Shown: piece by piece, positions 54,911 to 64,000 of the stretch
Layout of the letters: every line of letters begins with the position of its first letter
Position numbering within the stretch: the first letter of the stretch is position 1
DNA from: Capitulum mitella
Lineage: Eukaryota > Arthropoda > Thecostraca > Pollicipedomorpha > Pollicipedidae
Direction of reading: 5' to 3'
Assembly: GCA_030062745.1 (NCBI GenBank)
Contig: CP099846.1
Coordinates: forward strand, 27,735,201 to 27,799,200
Length of the DNA stretch: 64,000 nucleotides
Notes under the pieces: generated by a model
What the model was told of the DNA's origin: nothing
Seen by the model: the letters and a program-made list of their open reading frames with translations, nothing else
Databases searched by the model: none
Program-made: the position numbers and the translations under genes

Positions 54911-57507
54911 ATCGCCGTCGCTCAGAGAGGCCGCTCCGATCCGCCGCTTCGGCGGCCCAGTGAAAGTACGAGCGCGCTCCAAATTTCGGTCGTTTGGCCG
55001 TGCCGCAAATGAGCCGGCCGCTGCGCCGTGCATACGGCCGCGTTCTGACAGCGCCCGCTCGTCCCGTGCGCATCCCGGTTTCGGCCGGCAGCGCCAGAAA
55101 CCGGTCCGGAGTGGACCGCTGGCAGAGAAGAAACGCGAGCCTGCATCATGGAGACCTTATTGGGCGCCAGAGAATGTCGCGGAGATATGCATCGAACGAG
55201 ACAAAAAGACAGACAAGGAGCAAGACGGCATGTGAAAAAGAGCACGACCGAAACAAGGGATAAAATCACATGAACCAAACCGCGAATCACTACCGGCGAC
55301 AAACAGCTGGCCGGCACGGCAACAGGACCGGGCAAAGAAAGAACGGCTGATGGCGCCCGACAGCACAGCGACCGACTGCGAGCGATCAGGTCGAATCTGC
55401 CGAGAAACGCGTACCCGTCCGACCGGAGGAGGCCGGACCCGATCAATATACGCAGCGGCGTCGGACCGCCGCGGCGGCCGGCTATCGGCACGGCCATCTG
55501 GCCGCACCGGGCAGCGCCGCCTGCCTACTCCAGCGTGCGAGAGCGCTGACGCACGCGGGCCGCCGCGGGCCGCCGCCCGGCCGGCCGCCGACGTATATGG
55601 ACCGCACCCGGACGCGGAGGTGTCGGCGAGGCGGCGGTCGCCAAGGCCGCCGGCCGGCCGGGCGGCAGGGCCGACCGGCGTACGGCAGCCGCCAGCGTCC
55701 GCGCCGGCCCGAGATGGCCAGAGCGCGGCCAGAGAGCCCGAGCTCCAGACGGGCACGGAGCGGTAGCGTCCGGCCACCAGCCGGATCTGAGGCCGGAGCC
55801 GGAGCCGGAGTCGGAGCCGGCACCGCTGTCCGAGACGCAGGGACCGCCGCTGGCCGTCCCCGGCCGGACCCGCAGCTGGGCGGACCAGCTGGCCGCCGCA
55901 GGGGACCGGCCGGCAGGAGGCGAAGCCGGAGCTCGCGCCAGCTCGACTACCAGCGGCACCCGCCAACTGTCCGAAAACGGTCCCCGAGCCGCAGACGGCG
56001 ACGACCGTCTCTCTCGCCCACAACCGGAGCCCAGCAGCCGCCTGCGGTGGCTCCGCCGGCCGCCCACCGGGACGGCGCGGAAGGTAAACACTTCCCTTCG
56101 CCGCCCGAACTCGTGCAGCTCGCCGCCTAACGGCCGCACCTGTCGGCCGACCTTCACAGCCACTCCTTTCATTCACTCCGGCCCATCGACCCGTTCATTC
56201 GATTCATCGCGTTCAATCGCGCCGTCGGGGCCGGAATCGGCCGTCAAAGCGGCCGGCCGTCGGCTGCCGGCCCGGGGGCAGGGCCGGCGCCCGTTCGCAG
56301 CGATTCGGCACAGCCGGCGGAGGCCAGACGGCGGCAGGGCTACCCGGGCGGCGGCCACCGAGCTGGATCGATCAGCGGCGCCGCCTGCCGGCGAGAACAC
56401 CTCCGGCCGGCTGCCCACGCGCCGGCTCGCCGAGCTGCCGGCGCCCGTCGCAGCTCCGGCGCGCCGCGGCCGCAGCCCGGCCGAGGGCAGACCGGCAGCC
56501 AGGAGCACCGGTCAGCCGATACCGCGGTCTGCGGCACGCGGGCGCCGAGCACTGACGGCGCCGAGCGCCGACGCCCAATCGGCCAGACAAGACAACCACC
56601 CGATACCCAATCAGGCGGACCCGAGGCAACGCGGTCCATCCGTACCCAATCAGAGGGCGACCACATCATCAGCATCGCTTCAGCCGTTCTCTATCCGATC
56701 CCCGGGAGCCGAAACCGAACCGGTCTGTCCAAATCTCATCAGACGGACACGCGATCCCACGGCCGGTGACACGGCCCGCTGCCGCACGGCGAGTTTGAGG
56801 CGACGCGCCTATGGGCCAACACGGCCGGCATGCACCCACCGACCGGCGTCATAATCAGCGCCCGTTTTCCCGCGGCCACCGGCACGCCGACCAGTCGCCT
56901 CCCGCGTCTTCCCACCCGGCGGCGTCGCGCCGTCCCGGCCCGCACAGGCCGGCCATTGTGCGCCGCGGAGCCGTGACGAGACCGGCGCGGCGACGCGCGT
57001 CCACGGAGGCGCCGCCCGGCGGCCGCCGACAACGCCGACGCGCAGCCGGCCGGCCCGATAACGACGCCACGACGCGACATGACCGGTCCGAGCGGCGCGA
57101 CGCGCGGCGCCGGCCGGCTAACGAGCGGCCGCAGGTGGCGGCCCGGCAAAAACGGTTGCCGCCCGGCCACGGCCGGGCGGGCCGGCCGGGTGCCGGCCCG
57201 GACGGCGGCCGAGCGCCGACTCGTCACGCAGCGTGACGCACGAGTCGCATGCAGAGAGGGAGGGGAGCGCCTGCTTTACGCCCAAGCGCTGGGACAAACG
57301 GTGTCATGTCCACGCACCGCAGTTGTTCATCTGACGTGATCGAATGAGGCTAAAGCACCAATAATATTTGGTTTCGGGGGTTGCTTTCGATCATTCTTCA
57401 GGGCTTAGGGGCGCACTGATTCCATGGTAACTGGGCGCCCGTAGCCTATTTATGAGGTGATTTCATTAAAAGTGACAACAGCTGAAATACTCAATCAGAA
57501 AAGTATA

Positions 57508-58464
57508 CGGCGTCCTAAAAAATGTGACACTTAACTTTGGCAATAACTTCTTTGTCTAACAAGTTCAGAACGTCATATTTTCGCACAGTATTCGCAATGC
57601 TCTTTATGTTTACCCCACCAGCTTTCATAACGATAAGACGTTTCGTGATGACTTCATGACTGTCTTACTACACGCTCTAAATGTTGGCCTCGGCGGCTCA
57701 AACACATCCGAATGCGTTTGGCTGGACTGTTCACAGTGTTCACGCACTGAGCGACGGGGATCGCTCGGATCGCAGGATTCACTGTGAAGTACGATCCCAT
57801 ACTGCATACAATGTTCTTTGAATTGGCAATGCCAATGAGCAAAACGTGCGCCGCATCTGTGAACTAGCGATCGCCAAAGGAGTTTGGTTCCTGTTCGAGT
57901 CTGTCAGTCAACCAATGACACATCGCCATCCCTTTCTCCATGTCTTAGAGTCCGAATTTACTGAACACACCTATGTGATACGGGTTTAGTTTCAAATCCT
58001 TCATTAAAAAGCTCGACAATCCACTCTTGGACAACTCGAGCTCTTGGCAGTGAGGGCGAAGGGACGCGGCGGCAGCGATGATGGCTGGAGTTCTTTGAGA
58101 TTTTGATCTTCACGAGTGAGCAGCCTCGCCCGGAGCTGAAGCGTTTACACTGTGCAACATTCCATGAACTCTGAATCTGTGTATCCAACGGCAAATTGAT
58201 TGCTTGTTGGGGGCATCGCGTCTTTTAAGACCGAAACGGTGTGCAAACCACAAACGCGTCTGTTGAAACATTGGTTGTTGCGTATTTCTCAACAAAGAAT
58301 GCCTTTTCCTCCATTGTGAGTCCCATCTTGAAAACGTCATATCTTCGGCACTAATAAACGTTTCGAGTATCCGTGGTACACGCAATACATGTGCAGAAAT
58401 CACATGGTTGCCTTTAAGACTACGTCCGTTATTAAAAAAAAGTCCGATTTTTTGGCGGACACGC
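57508..58464 (-). mobile_element. Decayed Tc1/mariner-superfamily element
   Basis: Imperfect terminal inverted repeats (GGCGTCCTAAAAAATGTGAC at the left; the complement GTGTCCGCCAAAAAATCGGA at the right) flank about 960 bp and abut TA dinucleotides. The inside carries a broken transposase (see 57625-58345). Too short to be complete. Confidence 0.75.
57625..58345 (-). pseudogene. Transposase remnant (DUF4817/IS630-like)
   Basis: On the minus strand the N-terminal part reads MGLTMEEKAFFVEKYATT. After a frameshift it continues RRDAPNKQSICRWIHRFRVH, matching the HTH region seen before IS630/mariner-type transposases. The C-terminal part reads VNSPAKRIRMCLSRRGQHLE, like the end of such proteins. 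Several stops and frameshifts intervene and the central catalytic part is mostly deleted or unreadable. Confidence 0.7.
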
Positions 58465-61400
58465 TATATAACAACGAATCACGCCAAAGAAGAAATATGG
58501 CAACATGCAAATAATGCATACACAGAATAAAACAAAAGCGACTACTGGGCGGCATACACGGCAGAGCAGCCGATGTCCGACGGGAAAGGAAATAACGGTC
58601 TCGTCTGTATAAAATGAGACGTTGATTGCGTGGCTCTTTGTAAAGGTCGTCGGCTGGACGTCAGAAATGACGTCACTGGGACGGCAGCTCGAAAAAAAGG
58701 CATCAGCGCAGCATCACCAATGACAGTTTTCTCCGGATCCGTTCTATCCCTGTCACGGACGCTTCGACCAGTATCTTAACACATCCAGCCTTGCTGGTGT
58801 TCGATTTGATCTTTCGTGCAGCATCTCACTGGCAGTTTCATTTAAAGAAAAGCGGAGACAGTAATTTTCCCGCCCTTCAAAATAAAGACGGCGCATCGTA
58901 AGTTCTTCCGTCCAGACCTACGTATTTCACAACAGGACCACGAAAGTAAAACCGGTTTCAAAGCAATTCGACTCCCTCAGACGTCCCCAGACGGAACAGA
59001 AACGCAACAATGCGAAGAATGCTCCATTCCGCGGCTTTCGTACCCCGTCATTCCCAGATTTCGGACGCCGTCGAGGATCCCCAAAGCCATCCTTCGGCAA
59101 CCGTGATACCATATTTCATGTCGAGAATTTTCTTCCGCTCTCGTTTGTTCGATCCTGGCAGCAGACCATAAACACTATGAGAACAATAAGATGTTTGATG
59201 GCACTCAGCACCATCAAAGGACTGGGCCACGGCCATAACCCCAGGCCAACGATTCCATCACACGGAACGAACGGCAACCCATCCCACGCCGAGACTTAAT
59301 CCACAACTTGTTTCATCGCCCTCGTTCGGCAAAAATTCAATTCCCCAAAGAATGGCTGCGAAGTTTACCGCGGGGGAACTTGGAGGAAGTTCTGCAGGGT
59401 CGATAAGACAATCAGATTGCCCCAAAGTGGCAGCCCGATTATCTGCAATGCGGCCAGCGGCCCACGAAACTCCAAGATCTCGGGACGACCGCCGCCTGGC
59501 GCCGAGGATCAATAGCCGGCACACCGGTGCGGCACCAGCGGAAAATATCACCGACTTCTCCATTACCCGACCAGCGGGTTACTGAACAACGTACGGGGAA
59601 GGGAAACACCATCCGGACACAGCGCCGCCACCCCCGGCCGCCGCTCCGTTCAGGGCCGCCTGCCGCCGCGGCCGTGCGGGGAGGCTGCAGCCGGGCCGGC
59701 GGGCACGCCGCCGACACCGCAGACCGGCCCGTCTGCACGCGCCCCGACCGCGGCCGCCTGCGGTCGCCAGGTACGCCGGACGGCGGCCCGGCGGCCGGCC
59801 GAGCGCCCAGAGGCCCGGCGGACGGCGCGGGCCGGCAGCCGCGGCCGACGTGCCGCCGATGGAGGCAGCGGGACGTGCGCCTTCGGACGGCGTGGGCAGG
59901 CGCTGCTGGCCGCAGACGGTGCCGGCTGGCCGCTGTTGCCAGCCAGCGGCAGCGGGCCGGCGGCCTGTGGACAGCGCAGGCCGCCGGCCGCCGCTCTATG
60001 CATTCAAATGATCCCCCTCAGCGCTGAATGCAACGACCGTCACTTTGAACAACCGATTACGGCTCTATAAGGAAACGAGAAAAATAACCAGCCATGAAGC
60101 CGCTGTGAGACCGTGGCGGAGACACGGGCGTCGCGCCAGCCGACCAAACAGCTTCTCCCTCGTCGTTCGGGTCCTGATCGCACTTCAGGTCCACCACGCC
60201 GCGGCAGCCGCCTTAACCCGTTTCGCCAGACAGCCGCTCCACCTTCGTGACCCAGCTCCGCCGGACGACACGCGACGGTCGGGTCCGGCCCGGCCCGGCC
60301 CGGCCCGACACAATGGGCCCGCCGGGACCGTCTGACGGATGGGCCGCCGGAGGTGGGAGCGGGGGGGGGGGGCTCTCGGCGTTCGCAGCAGCGCTTGCCA
60401 GAGGCAGCCCCGCCGACCCGAACGTCCCGGCCATCTTCCCGTCGACGGCCGGCCGCCGTGCCAAGAGCCGGCGGCCGACAGGAGGGAAGGCCCGCTCGCT
60501 GATGACCCCTGCCCCTCCCTCTCGCCCTGGACGCCCCGGCGGAAGTCGCCGGCGGCGCTGTCCTGTCGGCACTCGGGCACCGGCGCCGGGGGCGGGCCGC
60601 CGCCGCCGCCGGCGGCAGCTGTGCGTGCCGGCGGCGGCGCCGCGTCGCCGAGACGCACTGCGCACGTAGACTGTGCCGGACAACAGCAAGGCCCGCCGGC
60701 GCAGCGGCCGCCGGGCAGCCGGGAAGTCCCCTGGCGCCGGGCGAGACGTCCGTGCGAGAAGTCCAGCCGGACGCCCTAGACCACACAGGGACGGAACCCG
60801 CCCGCTGAATGGGCGAGACTTAACGATCCTGACGTAGCAGCAAGGTGGTTCTGGTCTTCCGAAACAACGCATGAAACGTGCCGTCAGTCAGTGAACTTGT
60901 TTCGGAAGCGACAGGAACACTAACTTCGGCACGGACGTTGAAAATGCAACATGCATATGCCCAATCTCGGACATTCGAGGGCCGTGCCCTGTCTGGCCTA
61001 CTCAGATCCCGTCCTGCAACAGCCCTAAGCTGGCCTGTGCCCAGACGCCGCTGCGCTACTGCTATTCCAGAGGCCGAGCGGCCACAGGCGACCAACAACG
61101 CAAGTCCGAGAACACCAATCATTTGATGAAACGGACTGATAGCGCCCAAAAATGCTGCCGGACAGCCTATGCCACCAATAAATGTGAATTTCTCAGGGGA
61201 TTTCGACCCATTTATTTTTGCAGATGGTGGTTTTGAAATTGTATTTTGATTTGACACGAAAAAACACTATTACGCCTTGAAAAAACGTGACGTAAACACG
61301 ACACAGTTGTCGCTAAATATCACAAGTGTTGATAAATGTATGCTATGAGCTCTTACATTTAATTTGTTTCCTGGATGGCTTTCTGTCACATCTGTTGCCC

Positions 61401-62320
61401 TAATTTTCAACTGATTCTGGCCCGCTGCACTGATGGGGCCCGAATTAGGGGTCAGCATTCGTGTGAACCCGACATGAACCCACACTGGTCGGGTTCACAT
61501 GAACGCTGGTAGGGTTCGGGCCCTACCACGACCATACCGCGACGCTCCTGTCCCAGGACTTCGGCGGCGGACAGCGGCGCCAATTCGCGCCGCTCGCGTC
61601 ACAGGATCTCGCTGCACGGTACCGGCCAACGTTCAACGCCCGACCTGCCACAACGGGCTAAAATTCCCCACCGGCGGACCCAATCACCGAGGCGAGCTCA
61701 GAACAGCGCAGAGCGAGGGAGGAGAGGCCTCCTTGTTTCGCCGCGGTGGTCGCCGTCTCGCCACAGGCGCGACGGCCGCCATGGGCGCCGCGCGTCATCC
61801 GGACAAAAAGGCTGGCGTTCGTCCGTTGCGCCGGGCATGACGTTACAACGCGTCCACGTTTCCCCCGACGACGCGAGGGTAAACACGGCCGAGATCTCTA
61901 TGCCAGCACGAAGTGGCTGACGCAAAGTCGCCACCAGCCGGGCGCGGCATTCTGGCCGGCCTCCCGGGCTATCTCCGTCACAGCGCTGACTTCACGTTCA
62001 CACAGCGCATCTGGATCAGCACCCCTGCAGCTGGACGGGCAGAGCCCCTGAAGTCACTGCTGATCCCCCCAGCATTCGGGTGACGCAACGACTAATCGGA
62101 TTCATGACGAACGCGAGAGACGGGTTAGACGCCCGCCGGCGGGCAGTGACGGCGACAAACGGCCGGTGACAGGTCCGCGTGACGGACCGCCGCCCCTGAC
62201 AGCGCCCAGCTGACCGTCCCCGCCCCGGGCGCCGAGCAGGGCGCCCACCGACCGCCGCGCGCCTCGCCATATACGGACGGCGGCCGCGGCGGCGCCAGCC
62301 TGCCGCGGCAGCGGCGTTAC

Positions 62321-62420
62321 CTGGCGGCTGGCGCTCGTCGTGCAGCGAGAAGAGCACTTTGCGCGCCGCCACGCGCCACCGCTCCATCTTGCTGTTGCTG
62401 CGCTGCAGCTTGCGCTCCAT
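62321..62420 (-). CDS. Candidate upstream or first exon
   Basis: An ATG in a good context (GACGCCATGG) opens MERKLQRSNSKMERWRVAAR then KVLFSLHDERQPP, ending at the donor GTAACG (62320). The frame is also open upstream (FRRRDA), so the ATG may be internal. It could be an alternative 5' exon of the GEF gene or belong to a gene outside the window. Confidence 0.35.
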
Positions 62421-64000
62421 GGCGTCGCGGCGGCGGAACGGGCGGCCCGGTCAGCGCGCCGCCACCTACTGGCGCCGGCCGGGCATCCGTCAGCGGCGCT
62501 CGATGATGCCGGCCGCCGGCGCTGGCGCACCTCCCGCCGCTCGCGGCACACGCAGCCGGCCGCGCGCCACGACACCGCACCCGGCCGGCCGGCACGCACT
62601 CGGAACGACACCCGCGACCGCGCGCACTGGCCACACCGCGCTGTCACGCGCGCTCGAGCGCGGGCCGGCGACTGCGCTGTCGGCACCGCGCGGCGTGAGG
62701 TCCGCACTACGACTGAGCCGGCCGGGCGGCCGCGCGGCGGCCGAGCGCCACCAAGGACACGGTGCCAGGCGCCCGGCCCGGCCCGGCCCGGCCCGGCCCG
62801 GCCCGGCGCGGCGCGGCCGACCGGCACACTCCGACACACACACATACACACTCACGTCGGCGTAAGGCCGACAGCCAACCACGCACTGCGCGCCGCGTTG
62901 GCGGCCGGCCGCGGCGCGACGAGCGGCATGCAGAGGCGGCCACCCCGGCGGCAGGTGTGATTCAGGAGCGCGGGCGGCACGCACGGTCGAAAATCAAACG
63001 CGGCGGAGCGTGGTGGCCCCAGCGCTCGGCGTCACGCAGCCAGATATTCGCCTCAGCAGCGGCTTAGCCGCCGAAGCTGACAGCTGCGCCAGGGGATTTC
63101 CCCAAGGGAGCTGATCAGTGTGCATCAAACACGCTCCGGCTGGCACTGACGCTCAGGGGCGACAACACCTGTGTGGGCTGCGACGACACGGCGATACACA
63201 GGTGCGCGACAGTATGTGTGCCGCTTTCGCTTCCCAAAGCCCCACGAGATCGACAAAGCTTAATGAACAAGAACAGCTGGCACACGGAGAACAACAGGAG
63301 TATTTCTGCACAGACATCGGCTCCGATTGAGTCTCGAAGGCTATTCACATATGGTGCCTGAGGCATCGCTCGTCCCCCAACGCGAGGAGTCCATCGCAGC
63401 GCGAGACCGAACGTGGGTTTTGACCTCGGCAATGCAGCCAGCAAGCCCACAAGAGCTCCGGAGCCGATGAGCGCACCGGCGTGCATGTCCTTGCACGCCT
63501 GCGTGCAAGGCTCGGACGAGCCGGCGCCGCCGCGCGGGCAGACGCTGCGTTCGTGTGTGGGACGGCAATGGGAAAGCACCGGATCCGAAACAAACCCAGT
63601 GTCTTTCCGCGATTTCAACGCAAGACCGCGGACTCCCGCCCAACGTGGGGCGCAGCGCCTTTCCACCCTACACCGGTCACGGCGGTTTCCTGTCTCCGGC
63701 AGGACAGGAAGCCGCCGTGTTCTGCCGTTTCCTGCGCCCGATCGGACGGAACGATTTGCGGCACGGCCGGGCTTGCCGGGCGGCGCGCGGCACGCGTCGG
63801 CAGCTGACGGCGGCCCACGGCGGGCGGCCGACGGTCGGGCCCGGCGACCAGCGGGTCGGCGCCTGCAGCGCCGGCCCGGCCGCCGCCGCCCAGCTGCCAC
63901 ACCTGGACGGCCGCGCGCCGCCCGGCCGGCCTCTCCGGCAGAAAAATCAATGACAATATCCCTGCACTGGCCGACCGCGCCTCCGGCCGGGCCGCCGGCT

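Larger units (their letters stand above)
41922..64000. other. GC-rich region upstream of the last recognised Trio exon
   Basis: Most is probably upstream intron of the GEF gene. It holds minisatellites, palindromes, a dead transposon and only weak exon candidates (45578-45661, 62321-62420). The motifs expected for spectrin repeats, DH1, PH1 or SH3-1 were not found. Confidence 0.4.

Noticed and set aside
54216..54963. Repetitive ORFs reading PAGPSTSAQQSSPVHP-like units
   Set aside because: They are the minisatellite read in several frames, with no conserved periodic protein and no splice context.

Overview
The window is eukaryotic nuclear DNA from an animal, most likely an arthropod and plausibly a crustacean. 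It holds intron-split genes with GT-AG junctions, extremely GC-rich third codon positions, long introns full of tandem repeats, and transposon relics. The taxonomic guess rests only on protein character and genome style, and no species is claimed. Exons were built by hand from splice signals, reading phase and remembered family sequences. Three genes have chains whose phases agree at every junction in the well-supported parts.

Layout. (1) 64-6987, plus strand: eleven exons of THOC1 (HPR1), the THO/TREX mRNA-export subunit. The 5' end lies left of the window; the chain gives 631 codons and a stop and ends in a death domain. (2) 6988-8681: convergent intergenic DNA. (3) 8682-13135, minus strand: a complete seven-exon gene for a 412-residue protein with an N-terminal zinc-ribbon-like motif, a Pro-rich linker, an F-box and a C-terminal E2 (UBC) fold. 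Its catalytic cysteine position is glycine, which suggests an E2-like pseudoenzyme built into an SCF subunit. (4) 13200-17554: intergenic, with a 2.2-kb foldback element that has roughly 815-bp inverted arms. (5) 17555-41921, minus strand: the 3' half of a TRIO/UNC-73-type Rho GEF (linker, DH2, PH2, SH3, Ig, no kinase), with the rest of the gene probably beyond 64000. (6) 41922-64000: very GC-rich DNA with only two weak minus-strand exon candidates, a dead Tc1/mariner-type element, minisatellites and palindromes. It is most simply read as upstream intron of the GEF gene.

The genes have separate roles: THOC1 in nuclear mRNP assembly, the F-box/E2-like protein in ubiquitin ligation, and TRIO in Rho-family signalling. 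Nothing suggests an operon or joint pathway. The most notable objects are the F-box/pseudo-E2 fusion and an intronic minisatellite inside the same gene whose unit is a copy of the adjacent 3' splice site and exon start. Long open frames in the GC-rich part are mostly artefacts of stop-codon scarcity.
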